Source: an uncultured Cohaesibacter sp.
GTDB taxonomy: Bacteria > Pseudomonadota > Alphaproteobacteria > Rhizobiales > Cohaesibacteraceae
DNA: 64,000 nt
Assembly: GCF_963676275.1 (NCBI RefSeq)
Contig: NZ_OY781091.1
Coordinates: forward strand, 846,775 to 910,774
Reading direction: 5' to 3'
How positions within the stretch are numbered: the stretch's first letter is position 1; each line of letters opens with the position of its first letter. Position numbers and translations under genes: made by a program. Below, one piece after another: positions 8,376-17,536 of the stretch. Under the pieces are notes generated by a model. It was not told where the DNA came from. It searched no databases and saw only the letters and a program-made list of their open reading frames with translations.

Positions 8376-9044
8376 CTAAATTCCTGCGCAACTGGCGTGG
8401 TAATTTTTCAGACTATAGGCAGCGGTCCGGTCCACCTTGGAAAGGCTTATGGTTCCCAGTGCCTTGGGCAGATGGAACTGCTGCACGCTGCGCGAACAAT
8501 TCTGGGTCTTGGAATAGCTGCGCATGCCGTTCAGTCCTGCCCCCTTTACCGCACTCTGCTCGGCCGAATAGGCTTCCTGCGCCCACATGGAACCGGTATA
8601 GCCCGTATTTTTCTGATTATAACGATCAAACAAGGCCTGCGCGCGATCAAACTTTTTCTGAACCTCTTCAGTGAACTCAAAGCGAATGGAGCCCGTGGCA
8701 GGGGTTCCAAGGCGGGCATTTTCGAATACCCGAACCTGCTTGACATCCTTGAGATCAATCTGGAACTCGTTAAAGCGCGCGGTTGGCGAGGTCTCGCAAC
8801 TGCCCGTGCTGTTCAGCCGGTAGGTGATCTTGCAATTGTCGACCCGAACCTGATCCTGAAAAGGATTGAAATAGGCCATATTCGCTTCAAGGAAAGATTC
8901 GATCTTGGTCTCGGCCTGCTGCTTTTCCGAAGACGTCATCCTTATTCCGTTCAGCTGATTGGAATTTGCCGGTGTCTCATAGGTCAGGATGATGCCGCCA
9001 ATGAAGCATGCTGCCAAGATGCAGACTATCAATATCTTTTTCAT
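8376..9044 (-). CDS. Unknown exported/anchored protein, paralogue B
   Basis: 222 residues from ATG 9044 (MKKILIVCILAACFIGG, signal anchor or signal peptide). The layout follows the protein encoded at 7503-8174: VDNCKITYR, a second Cys 15 residues on (TGSCETSP), an acidic strand EFQIDL, a charged helical middle, then TQNCSRS and a terminal YHASCAG. The two are clearly homologous but diverged, an old tandem duplication. Function unknown; the cysteines suggest a periplasmic disulfide-stabilised fold. Confidence 0.72.
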   Translation of the reverse strand: MKKILIVCILAACFIGGIILTYETPANSNQLNGIRMTSSEKQQAETKIESFLEANMAYFNPFQDQVRVDNCKITYRLNSTGSCETSPTARFNEFQIDLKDVKQVRVFENARLGTPATGSIRFEFTEEVQKKFDRAQALFDRYNQKNTGYTGSMWAQEAYSAEQSAVKGAGLNGMRSYSKTQNCSRSVQQFHLPKALGTISLSKVDRTAAYSLKNYHASCAGI

Positions 9045-9359
9045 CAAAAACACTGCTGTTTCAATTTGAGCGCATAGCAATGGCGTCTGTGGTGTTCAGA
9101 CGCCTTATGAATAGTCTGGGGAGATAATAGAGCCATTCCCTGTTTCCCCCGTTAAGATGATAGGTAAAATTTGAAGCAATTACCCATTTTGTGCAAAACT
9201 ATCCGGTAGCCTATGCATTTTCGGAGTATCGGATTGCGGCTTGCCTGAAGCGGGGCGCCAGAGTGGACCATCAGCTTGCGATAAGTGGATCATCTGCCCT
9301 TGTTGCTCCATGATCCCATCCCTGATAAACAGGCTCATAACCAATCAACGAGGCTTCGC
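9045..9359. promoter_or_regulatory. Divergent control region with a perfect hairpin
   Basis: 315 bases between the start of paralogue B and dcd. A perfect 8-bp stem lies at 9084-9091 and 9099-9106 (GGCGTCTG/CAGACGCC, loop of 7), 40 bases upstream of the paralogue B start. Without a T-run in either direction it is more likely an operator or 5'-leader hairpin than a terminator. No coding potential seen. Confidence 0.4.
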
Positions 9360-10460
9360 ATGACACATTTTGCCTTTACCGGAAACGGGATTCTCAATGA
9401 TGCCGATATCTCCAGTCTCGTCGAAGGCGAAGCGATCCGCTTCGATTGTCCTCCCGATGAGGATCAGATTCAGCCAGCCAGTCTGGACCTGCGTTTGGGC
9501 AACAAGGCCTACAGGGTGCGCGCTTCCTTTCTGCCCGGTCCCGACCAGACGGTAAAGGGCAAGCTGGACGATCTGCAACTGCATCAGATCGATCTGACCA
9601 AGGGTGCCGTACTGGAGACCGGCTGCGTCTATATCGTGCCCCTGATGGAAAGCCTTTCCCTGCCGCCCTTGATCGAAGCGGCCGCCAATCCGAAAAGCTC
9701 AACCGGGCGGCTGGACATCTTCACGCGCGTCATTTGCGACAATACCCGCCAGTTTGACACCATCCCCAGCGGTTATTCCGGGCCGCTTTTCCTTGAAATC
9801 AGCCCGCGGACTTTCCCCGTTCTGGTCCGGGCAGGCAGTCGGCTGAGCCAGATCCGCTTCCGTATCGGGCGCGCGCAACTGAGCGATCCCGAGCATCTGC
9901 TGCTGCACAGGGAGGAAAGCCTTGTCTTCTCCCCCGAAGAACCCTTCATCGACAATGGCATTGCAATTTCCATCGATCTCGCCCGGGAAGGGATCATTGG
10001 TTATCGCGCCAAGCGCCATAGCGCGGTGATCGATGTGGATGTGCGCGATGGTCTCGACATGCTTGATTTCTGGGAGCCAATCGAGGGACGGGGCAAGAAT
10101 GCACTCATTCTCGATCCGGACAAATTCTACATTCTCGTCTCGCGCGAGGCGGTGCATGTGCCCCCGCTCTATGCGGCGGAAATGGTGCCCTTCGATCCCC
10201 TGATGGGCGAATTCCGTGTCCATTATGCCGGTTTCTTTGATCCCGGTTTCGGCGCGTCCGAAGCGGGGGGCAAGGGCAGCCGCGCCGTGCTGGAAGTCCG
10301 CAGTCATGAGGTGCCCTTTATCGTTGAACATGGCCAGCTGATCGGCAGGCTTGCCTATGAGCGCATGCGCGCCCGGCCAACCCGGCTCTATGGCGCGGGC
10401 ATCGGCTCCAACTATCAGGCGCAGGGCCTCAAATTGTCCAAGCATTTCCGGATGGCCTGA
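9360..10460 (+). CDS. dcd: dCTP deaminase, double-domain form
   Basis: 366 residues from ATG 9360 (GAGG about 8 bases upstream). This is about twice the length of E. coli Dcd and contains two dUTPase-fold halves. The first half has IQPASLDLRLG and SSTGRLDIFTRV, the trimer-forming substrate motifs; the second half has FDPGFG and a terminal GIGSNYQAQG. The enzyme converts dCTP to dUTP for thymidylate synthesis. It is followed 4 bases later by a YigZ-like gene, so the two are probably co-transcribed. Confidence 0.88.
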   Translation: MTHFAFTGNGILNDADISSLVEGEAIRFDCPPDEDQIQPASLDLRLGNKAYRVRASFLPGPDQTVKGKLDDLQLHQIDLTKGAVLETGCVYIVPLMESLSLPPLIEAAANPKSSTGRLDIFTRVICDNTRQFDTIPSGYSGPLFLEISPRTFPVLVRAGSRLSQIRFRIGRAQLSDPEHLLLHREESLVFSPEEPFIDNGIAISIDLAREGIIGYRAKRHSAVIDVDVRDGLDMLDFWEPIEGRGKNALILDPDKFYILVSREAVHVPPLYAAEMVPFDPLMGEFRVHYAGFFDPGFGASEAGGKGSRAVLEVRSHEVPFIVEHGQLIGRLAYERMRARPTRLYGAGIGSNYQAQGLKLSKHFRMA

Positions 10461-10464
10461 CGCG

Positions 10465-11040
10465 ATGCTGCAGACTGTCGAAGCTGAATTTTTTGCCGAA
10501 CTGGAAGAAAAGAAGTCCCGCTTTCTGGCCTTTCTCGTCCCGATTGACCTGTTCGAGCGGCGTTTGCAGGAACTGCGTCTTGAGCATCGCAAGGCCAACC
10601 ATCATGTGACGGCCTTCCGGCTTATTCACGATGATGATCATATCGAGGAGGGGGCTAAGGATGATGGTGAACCGGCGGGTACCTCGGGCATGCCCATGCT
10701 GAAGGTGCTGATCGGTCGTGAACTGATCAATTGCGGCGTCATCGTCGTGCGCTATTTCGGTGGCACCAAGCTCGGGGCCGGTGGACTGGCGCGCGCCTAT
10801 TCCGGGGTGGCCTCCATGGCGATTGATGCGGCAAAGCTGGTGCCATGGCAGAGGATTGTCGAAAAGAAGATAACAGGGCGGTTTGACCAGACCAGCGAAA
10901 TAGAGCGACAAATTGCCCTACTAAAGCTACTGGTGCTGGACCGCAGCTATCACGAAACAGGAGTAGACATTCTCCTGCAAGGACCGCAGGCGGTGATTGA
11001 AAGCATGGAAGAATTCATGCTTGAGCTGAACCTCTACTAA
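10465..11040 (+). CDS. YigZ/IMPACT (UPF0029) family protein
   Basis: 191 residues. The N-terminal IMPACT domain carries KKSRFLAFLVPI, ANHHVTAFRL, the loop DDGEPAGTSGMPML (about residues 67-80) and VVRYFGGTKLGAGGLARAY, all hallmarks of the YigZ family. The C-terminal ferredoxin-like domain is shorter. Family members are thought to bind nucleic acids or translation factors; no reaction is known. The start lies 4 bases after the dcd stop. Confidence 0.88.
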   Translation: MLQTVEAEFFAELEEKKSRFLAFLVPIDLFERRLQELRLEHRKANHHVTAFRLIHDDDHIEEGAKDDGEPAGTSGMPMLKVLIGRELINCGVIVVRYFGGTKLGAGGLARAYSGVASMAIDAAKLVPWQRIVEKKITGRFDQTSEIERQIALLKLLVLDRSYHETGVDILLQGPQAVIESMEEFMLELNLY

Positions 11041-11201
11041 CTTGTGTCCCATGCCCGGACACAGCTATTGCTGGCAAATGAAATGCCGGTTTATGCAACC
11101 CATGGCTGCTTTTTGTCCACTGATTCACGATTGCTTATTATCTGTATGAAATGGTACCTCGTAACATTTCTGGATATTGACAGGATTTGCAGGCAATTCC
11201 C

Positions 11202-12290
11202 ATGCTTGACTTGAGCGTTTGTTCTAATTTTGATTTTGGTTCTGAAGAATATTTGGCGCTGTTTGGCGAGGCGTTTGTGACTGCTTTTCAGCACCCGATC
11301 TGGCACAAGGCGATGCAACGCCATATCAAGAATTTTCCAGAATTTGAAGAACGCACGCTCCAGATGCGTTGCGAGGAATCCGGGCGTCTGGTTGGTGTCT
11401 TTCCCATGGTCGTGCGCAAGAAGCTTGGCGCAACGCTGATGGAATATGCCAATATGGGACTGGTGGACTATGCTCTACCTATCCTGCACAAGGATATTTC
11501 CAATTGGGTACCCGATGCCGGATATCTCAGCAAGCGCTTGCTGGAAACGCTTGGTTCCTACGATGTTTTGCGCATCAAGCATATGCCCACATGTGATCCT
11601 TCGGTGCTGCTTTTCTTCCCCACCAGCTATTATCAGCGTGCTGATTTCTCCGCCTATGTGACAGAGCTTGGATCCGACTATGAGGCATGGCGGCTTGAGA
11701 ATATCTCAAAGAGCGAGCGCAAGCATCGCGACAAGAAACGCCGCGCCATGATGCGTGAAGGGGAGTGGAAAATGCATCTGCTTACAGATGCGCAAGAGAT
11801 CCGCATGGGCATGGATCATTTGCGGGCGTTCCACAAGGATCGCTACAAGGACCGCCCCGGCGAAGACCTTATCCAGAATCCGCTGAACTTCGACTTTTAT
11901 GTCGATCTGGCAATAGAAAATGCCGCCAATGGCTTTGTGCGGCTGTATCAGTTCACCTTTGATGGCGATATCGTTGCGGTCCAATATGCCATCGAGCATG
12001 ACGGCCGCTATCTGATGCTGATGATGGGGCTCGATTTCGAGCGTGTCGGGCGCTATTCTCCCGGCTTGCTAATGACCGAAGACCTGATTTGCCAATGCAT
12101 CAAGGATGGCGTCAAGCTGTTTGATTTTACGGTCGGAGACGAACCCTACAAGCTCAAGTTCGGAACGACCAAAATTCCGATCTATACCCTTTGGCACACC
12201 CATTCCATGCTTGGAAATGTCGGGCTTACGGTCGCTGAAGCGGTCAACAAGACACCGATTTCAGAGCGTCTTCGCCGCTGGGTTTCCTGA
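11202..12290 (+). CDS. GNAT-fold acyltransferase, CelD/BcsL-like
   Basis: 362 residues from ATG 11202 (a TTG at 11187 is in frame). Two GNAT modules are visible: the N-terminal half with GVFPMVVRKKLGATLMEY, and a C-terminal half with the motif SKSERKHRDKKRRAM, then FTFDGDIVAVQYAIEHDGR and a final FDFTVGDEPYKLKFG. This last motif is typical of proteins annotated as cellulose biosynthesis CelD/BcsL, which probably acylate exopolysaccharide or a lipid carrier. No cellulose genes are adjacent; a GT2 glycosyltransferase lies 25 kb away. Confidence 0.8.
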   Translation: MLDLSVCSNFDFGSEEYLALFGEAFVTAFQHPIWHKAMQRHIKNFPEFEERTLQMRCEESGRLVGVFPMVVRKKLGATLMEYANMGLVDYALPILHKDISNWVPDAGYLSKRLLETLGSYDVLRIKHMPTCDPSVLLFFPTSYYQRADFSAYVTELGSDYEAWRLENISKSERKHRDKKRRAMMREGEWKMHLLTDAQEIRMGMDHLRAFHKDRYKDRPGEDLIQNPLNFDFYVDLAIENAANGFVRLYQFTFDGDIVAVQYAIEHDGRYLMLMMGLDFERVGRYSPGLLMTEDLICQCIKDGVKLFDFTVGDEPYKLKFGTTKIPIYTLWHTHSMLGNVGLTVAEAVNKTPISERLRRWVS

Positions 12291-12429
12291 AAATAGCCTG
12301 CCCGTTGCCTGAGATGTCCGATCCTCGGGATGCAAGATTTGCTTTAGGGCCTTAAGTCACTTGCGACATTTGAGGCTTTGGGCCTTTCAGCGCGCCATCA
12401 CGGATGAATGATCGCAGCGTGAGGGCAGA

Positions 12430-13140
12430 TCAGCCGTTGGCGATCCGCCGTGTTTCCATATGCTCCATTTCCGCATGGGGGATGGCGGGAAACAGGGTGA
12501 CCGGGTCACCTTCCTGCCAAGTCGGCCATTTGGAAAAGATATTCACGAACAGCTCCGAACTTTCATGGCCGACGAGCCATTTGCGCAGCGCGACCGGTGC
12601 ATTGCTGTCAAACCAGTCCCGATCGGTGTTGGCAAACTGGCGTACAAAGGGGAATATCGCGATATCGGCAAGACAGGGGCGTCCACCAAACAGATGCGGT
12701 GAAAGCTCCAATCGGGCCTGAAGCGGCGCAAGGGCCACCATCGCCATGGCGCGGTGAACCACTTCATCGGCATTCTCGAAACGGCTGGAATATTTGTAGC
12801 GATCAAGATGATGCTTGAAGGAACCGTCCAGTTCCTCGATCAGCGCCAGCGCATCCGGAATGGAGCCGCTTTCGGGCGTCAGCCATTCATGCGGATCATT
12901 CTGTTTCAGCGCCCAGAGCATGATCTCCAGACTCTCGTCAATCACCGTTCCGTCAGGCAGCAACAAAACAGGAACCGTACCCTTGGGCGAGATTTCCAGC
13001 ATATGGGCTGGTTTGCCCCTCAAGACAATTTCCCTTATTTCAACAATTGTTCCTGAAGCAAACAGCCCCATTCTTGCGCGCATGGCATAGGGACAGCGTC
13101 TGAAGGAATAGAGAATGGGGAGAGTGTTTGAGTTCGACAT
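12430..13140 (-). CDS. Glutathione S-transferase family protein
   Basis: 236 residues. The thioredoxin-like N-terminal domain begins LPILYSFRRCPYAMRARM with the CPYA redox/glutathione site near residue 16, followed by the cis-proline region KGTVPVLLL and the glutathione-binding DESLEIMLW. The C-terminal helical domain ends at about residue 200. The CPYA site points to the omega/glutaredoxin-like side of the family, with thiol transferase or dehalogenase-type activity possible. Monocistronic. Confidence 0.88.
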   Translation of the reverse strand: MSNSNTLPILYSFRRCPYAMRARMGLFASGTIVEIREIVLRGKPAHMLEISPKGTVPVLLLPDGTVIDESLEIMLWALKQNDPHEWLTPESGSIPDALALIEELDGSFKHHLDRYKYSSRFENADEVVHRAMAMVALAPLQARLELSPHLFGGRPCLADIAIFPFVRQFANTDRDWFDSNAPVALRKWLVGHESSELFVNIFSKWPTWQEGDPVTLFPAIPHAEMEHMETRRIANG

Positions 13141-13334
13141 CCTGATTGGAGTTCCGTATTGTTGATGTTGGCTATAAGCAAACCCCTTAATAAAGGCAGC
13201 AAGATGACTGGCCGGATTGGGTTCTGGATAAAGCGCGCCAAGAGTTGAAAGGCACGGACCTTCGAGAGGAAGAGTATTCCGCGCCTTTATCTCTCAGTTT
13301 GACATGCTGAATCTTGCAATTGGGTAAATCACTG

Positions 13335-14147
13335 TCATTTTTGCGGATTGCTTGCCTGCGTCGTGATCAGGCCGCGCAGCTCGGCAAGCTCTTTTCTGAG
13401 CGCCTTCACTTCCGCCAGCACCCCTTCGGTTTCTGAATGCAAGGCGGCCCGTTCCGCTTCGGCGGTAGCCTCATGTTCGGACTGCATGGCCGATACGATG
13501 ATACCGATGAAAAGGTTGAGCACCGTGAAGGAGGTTGCCAGAATGAAGGGTACGAAGAATAGCCAGGCCAGCGGATGGGCTTCCATCACAGGGCGCACGA
13601 TGCCCATCGACCAGCTTTCCAGCGTCATAACCTGAAACAATGTATAGGCGGACTCGCCAAGGCTGCCGAACCATTCGGGGAACTGGGGGCCATAGAGCTT
13701 GGTTGCCATCACCGAGAAGACGAAATAGAGCAGCCCCAGAAGCAGCGTGATCGAACCGAGCCCCGGCAGAGCTTCCAGCAAGGCCCCGACCACACGCCGC
13801 AGCGAGGGGACAAAGCTGACCAGCCGCAACACACGCAAGACCCTCAGAGCCCGCAAAACGGAAAGGGCCCCCGATGACGGCATGAGCGCAATGGTGACCA
13901 CGGCAAAGTCGAAGAGTGACCATGGATCCCTGAAGAATTTCAGGCGATGCACCAGCAGGCGCAAACCGATTTCAACGACAAAGACAATCAGGATCGTAAG
14001 ATCCACAAAACGGAACAGCAGACCAAACCGCTGCTCGGCTGCGGGCCAGGTCTCAAGCGCCAGTGTGATCGCATTCAGCACGATGAGGGCGGTTATGGCA
14101 AGTTCGAAGGGGCGGGAGGCCAAGATGGTCTTGATACGGTCCAACAT
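13335..14147 (-). CDS. Bacterial voltage-gated sodium channel (NaChBac/NavAb family)
   Basis: 270 residues from ATG 14147 (AGGA 9 bases upstream). Six membrane segments: S1 (15-33), S2 (45-65), S3 (77-90), S4 with arginines every third residue (R99, R102, R105, R108 in LRALRVLRVLRL), S5 (130-150) and S6 (195-220). The pore loop reads TLESWSM (175-181), identical to the selectivity filter known for NavAb. The C-terminal tail (226-260) is a heptad-like coiled coil (AERAALHSETEGVLAEVKAL), as in tetrameric BacNav channels. It would conduct Na+ on depolarisation. Confidence 0.92.
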   Translation of the reverse strand: MLDRIKTILASRPFELAITALIVLNAITLALETWPAAEQRFGLLFRFVDLTILIVFVVEIGLRLLVHRLKFFRDPWSLFDFAVVTIALMPSSGALSVLRALRVLRVLRLVSFVPSLRRVVGALLEALPGLGSITLLLGLLYFVFSVMATKLYGPQFPEWFGSLGESAYTLFQVMTLESWSMGIVRPVMEAHPLAWLFFVPFILATSFTVLNLFIGIIVSAMQSEHEATAEAERAALHSETEGVLAEVKALRKELAELRGLITTQASNPQK

Positions 14148-14467
14148 GCAATGGGATCCTGTCGCAATAGCCGGTTTGGTGTGAAGCACAAAGGGCGGTC
14201 AATGGCCAGAATTTGGGGCCGAGTGGGCAGAATTCAAGGCGCTGATACGTGGTTTTTCGCATTAAATCGGAGGCAGGCCATATCTGTGCAACAACAAGCT
14301 GCCATTTTGAGTGCGCCATGGAGCCGTTAAAATTGGGTTTGAAAAGAAAACTGTTCGCGCCGTCAAAAAACTGACAAAAAAGCCTCTCGCCATCTTGAGC
14401 AAATGGCTCAATGTGATAGATAAGCTCTATCCAAAAGCGCTCGCTTGCTTCAGGCTGGCGCGATTTG
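14148..14467. promoter_or_regulatory. Spacer with candidate tRNA promoter
   Basis: 320 bases without a gene. Upstream of the tRNA, TTGAGC (14395-14400), 16 bases and TAGATA (14417-14422) form a plausible promoter, and the -35 is part of a short inverted repeat TTGAGC/GCTCAA. The remainder, next to the channel start, shows nothing I can support. Confidence 0.3.
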
Positions 14468-14541
14468 GCGGGTGTAGCTCAATGGTAGAGCAGAAGCTTC
14501 CCAAGCTTACGACGAGGGTTCGATTCCCTTCACCCGCTCCA
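14468..14541 (+). tRNA. tRNA-Gly (anticodon CCC)
   Basis: 74 bases including an encoded CCA. Acceptor stem GCGGGTG (14468-14474) pairs with CACCCGC (14531-14537), followed by T and CCA. The D arm has GCTCAATGGTAGAGC; the anticodon loop TTCCCAA reads CCC; the T arm is GAGGGTTCGATTCCCTT. The outermost anticodon-stem pair is G-A rather than Watson-Crick. Confidence 0.97.
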
Positions 14542-15073
14542 GTATTTCCCCGACTCACGCTTTCCCAGTTCACGCTTCTCCATAGTGTTGCTGCAACTCT
14601 CGCGATGATGGGTGTCGGCTGATAGGCATGATTCATTCCCGACGAGCCAGTTCCCTCGCGTGCCCCTTCGTGCTGTCCCTGCTATAAGATTGCCTATTAT
14701 ATACAGGCCTTAGTCATAGAATTATTATGTTTATCTGACTTTAAGTCCGTGTATTTACTTATATATTTGTAAAAATACTTATACCTTCAAGGTATTGACG
14801 CACCGCAATTAAGGTATTGGTAAAGAGTTCCTCACGCTTTCTACAATGAAACCGGATCTTTGAAACGGACAAGACCGGAGAAGCCGTCGTCAACACTGTA
14901 GGTTTGCGGTTTCTGGAGAGACAGTCAGAAGCAATATGCGTTTTTCTGGAGGGGAAACGTCATATCGCATCGCCTTGCCCGCAAAGGATATCTGCTGGCA
15001 TGCGCATTCCCGGCACCCTGTTTCGTGATCGACCATTTGATTGAATTGTCACAAGGAATTCGGGAGGAATGCG
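14542..15073. promoter_or_regulatory. AT-rich region upstream of the MFS gene with an operator-like palindrome
   Basis: 532 bases without a gene. A perfect inverted repeat ATACCTT-C-AAGGTAT lies at 14781-14795, and its right half-site AAGGTATTG recurs at 14811-14819, 22 bases on, about two helix turns. TTGACG at 14795-14800 overlaps the first site. The pattern suggests a dimeric regulator binding at the MFS promoter. GGGAGGA at 15062-15068 is the ribosome site for ATG 15074. Confidence 0.4.
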
Positions 15074-16312
15074 ATGACAATGAATGCCGGAACCGTGCCG
15101 CAGGTGCGACGGGCAGGGGCCTTGCAGGGCATTCTGCTGGTGGCCACCGGCGCGCTGCTGCAAACCATGCTGATCACGATGGTCTCGCCGGTTCTGCCGG
15201 CCATGATCTCGGCCTTTGAAAGCCACTCCAATTCCGAACTGCTGGTAACCTTGTCGATCACAAGTCCGGCCCTCAGTCTGGCGCTGCTTTCCCCTTTCGC
15301 CGGTGGCTTCATTGACCGTTTCGGGCGTCGCGGCACCTTGCTGTTCGGCCTGCTTTTCTATGCCATTGCCGGTATTCTGCCTTATCTGATTGCCGATCTG
15401 ATGGGCATTCTGGTTTCAAGACTCTTTCTGGGCGCTGCCACGGCCATCGTGATGACCGCCAGCATGACGCTGCTTGGCGATTTCTTCTCGGGCAAGGAAC
15501 GCGAGCACTATCTGGAAATCAACGCCGCATTTGCGGCCATCTTCGCCATTCTCACCATGGCCGTTGGCGGCTTTCTCGGGTCGATTGAATGGCGCATTCC
15601 GTTCCTCTGCTATGCCATTTCCGCCATATTCCTGCTGGCGATCATGCTGTTTGTCTGGGAGCCTGATCATCATGAGCAGGAAGAGGTCGCAGCGGCAGGC
15701 AGCTTCCGCTGGGGACCGGTGCTGATATTGTGCCTGATGGTCATTTGTGGCGGCATGGTCTTCATTGCACCACTGCTGTTTGTCGGCGTGCTGGTCAAGG
15801 CGGCTGGCTATGATTCCGCCTCTACCGCCGGAATGGTCGGTGCTGGCTGCAGCCTCGCGGTTCCGGCCGGAGCGATCACATTCCAGCAGTTGCGCTCCCG
15901 GCGCTATTCCGTGCCCAGTCTGGTGACGCTCGCCTTCTTCATTATCGCCATCGGGCTAGGCACCATCGCCATTACCCAGTCGCTGCCCGGCCTGATCGTC
16001 GGCTTCGCCATTCAGCAATATGGATCGGGCTTCATTCTCGCTGGCATGATGATCTGGGTGCTCAGCCTGTTGCCAAGGGAACAGCGCGGCAAGGGCACCG
16101 GCATGTATTTCACCAGCTTCATGATTGCCCAGCCGATCGCAGGCGCTCTGTTTGCCCTGATGATGGAGAAGATGGGCGACTCTGCGCTGGCTGCCATGGG
16201 CGGCTACGGCGCTCTGGCGCTGGTTGTCGGCGTCATTCTCTTTCTCACTTGCGCACCGCGCGGAGCCTTCAGGAAAGACCCGCCGGAAACTCCTGCCACC
16301 CCGGCCAGCTGA
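15074..16312 (+). CDS. MFS transporter
   Basis: 412 residues, twelve predicted membrane helices. The loop 2-3 motif GGFIDRFGRRGTLLFG (about residues 76-91) is the canonical MFS G-x3-D-R-x-G-R-R. The start is set by GGGAGGA at 15062. The second half has a Gly-rich helix GMVGAGCSLAVPAGA. It resembles drug/proton antiporters of the DHA group, exporting an unknown compound. No cognate regulator is adjacent; the gene downstream (EthD-like) is 135 bases away and might share the transcript. Confidence 0.88.
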   Translation: MTMNAGTVPQVRRAGALQGILLVATGALLQTMLITMVSPVLPAMISAFESHSNSELLVTLSITSPALSLALLSPFAGGFIDRFGRRGTLLFGLLFYAIAGILPYLIADLMGILVSRLFLGAATAIVMTASMTLLGDFFSGKEREHYLEINAAFAAIFAILTMAVGGFLGSIEWRIPFLCYAISAIFLLAIMLFVWEPDHHEQEEVAAAGSFRWGPVLILCLMVICGGMVFIAPLLFVGVLVKAAGYDSASTAGMVGAGCSLAVPAGAITFQQLRSRRYSVPSLVTLAFFIIAIGLGTIAITQSLPGLIVGFAIQQYGSGFILAGMMIWVLSLLPREQRGKGTGMYFTSFMIAQPIAGALFALMMEKMGDSALAAMGGYGALALVVGVILFLTCAPRGAFRKDPPETPATPAS

Positions 16313-16447
16313 GCCCTGAGGGGCCAGCGTCATCGGGGGCGTGATCATGATGGAAGACCCCAGCGGGGCCTTCCGTCCAGACAATATGAAAAGATCGGGC
16401 CTCATGGCTGATGTCAGTCAGTGAACGGGCCCCAAAGGAATAACAAT

Positions 16448-17278
16448 ATGACAGACCCTCTTTTCCCCCAATGGCAACCCATGCGCTCCATGTTGCTGGT
16501 CAGCGTGCGCGATGATAGCGATTTGCCCGCCGCTTATCGCTGGCTCTACAAGCATCATGTCAATGACAGTATCTCGCAATTTGCACCCTATGTGACCAAA
16601 TACAGCACCTATCGCGCCTTGCCCCTGTCACCCAGTGCAGAAGATTTCGGCACCTATAATTTCATCATGACGGAACATTACTGGCTGATTGATCCGTTCA
16701 ATGGCGGTGGCGCGCCCAAGGGGGTCGCCTTTACCGAGCATTTCAACGATGAATATCTCACCATCACCCGCCAGCCGACAGGAATGGGCTTGCGCCCCGG
16801 TGTCTGGACCGGCTCACGGGAGGGATATCATCCGACCGCCTTCATGTTCCTGCCGATCTATTGGGAGCATGAATATAAGGGACCGCGTTCCATCGAGGAC
16901 GGGCCGAACTATCGCTGGATCTTTACGATCGCCTATCCTGATGGCGTTGACCGGGAAGAGGCGGACAAATGGTTCCATGAGGAATTCATGGCTGCATTCT
17001 GCGCCTTGCCTCAGGTGACGAGGGCGCTGTCCAGTCCGGTTCTGGACAATCCCAGAAAGTCGCCATTCCACCGGCTGGCCGAGATCTGGTTCGAGAATAG
17101 CCGTGAATGGGAAAGTGCCGTTGAAACGGTCTGGAAGACCATTCCAAAGCCCGATTGGGCGACCCATGACCGCTTCCCATTCTTCGAGCCATATAAGGAC
17201 TGCGTCAGCATCTTTCTGCTGGATCGACCGGAGTCCGATCATCTGGAGCAATTCCGCGGTTACAACACCACGCGTTAA
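16448..17278 (+). CDS. Tandem dimeric alpha-beta-barrel (EthD-like) protein, function unknown
   Basis: 276 residues from ATG 16448 (AAAGGAA 8 bases upstream). Two similar halves are suggested: the first with SDLPAAYRWLYKHHVNDSI, PYVTKYSTYRALP; the second with DGVDREEADKWFHEEFMAAF, LPQVTRALSSPVL, FHRLAEIWFENSREWESAV. Short helices with conserved W and H preceding strands are typical of EthD and related monooxygenase-accessory folds. I cannot name a substrate. No signal peptide, so cytoplasmic. Confidence 0.6.
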   Translation: MTDPLFPQWQPMRSMLLVSVRDDSDLPAAYRWLYKHHVNDSISQFAPYVTKYSTYRALPLSPSAEDFGTYNFIMTEHYWLIDPFNGGGAPKGVAFTEHFNDEYLTITRQPTGMGLRPGVWTGSREGYHPTAFMFLPIYWEHEYKGPRSIEDGPNYRWIFTIAYPDGVDREEADKWFHEEFMAAFCALPQVTRALSSPVLDNPRKSPFHRLAEIWFENSREWESAVETVWKTIPKPDWATHDRFPFFEPYKDCVSIFLLDRPESDHLEQFRGYNTTR

Positions 17279-17536
17279 GGCGCGTGGGGCAGGGCAGCCT
17301 CGCCCGTCTTGGCAGAAATGCGGGGCTGCCTGAGAAGCATGGATCCATAGCGGTAAAGGTATTGGCAAGCCGCAAAGAGCTTTTCCTAGACTTCTCGCAA
17401 CCAACCTTTGGTGGCAAAGGGACCAAGGCAAGACCAATTCGATGCATCTGCAAACCTGATCTCGCACTTGTGGGAGGCAGCCCGGCAGGAACCGGGACCG
17501 ACAGCGGGCTCAGAACATGAAAGTTGGAGGACTATA

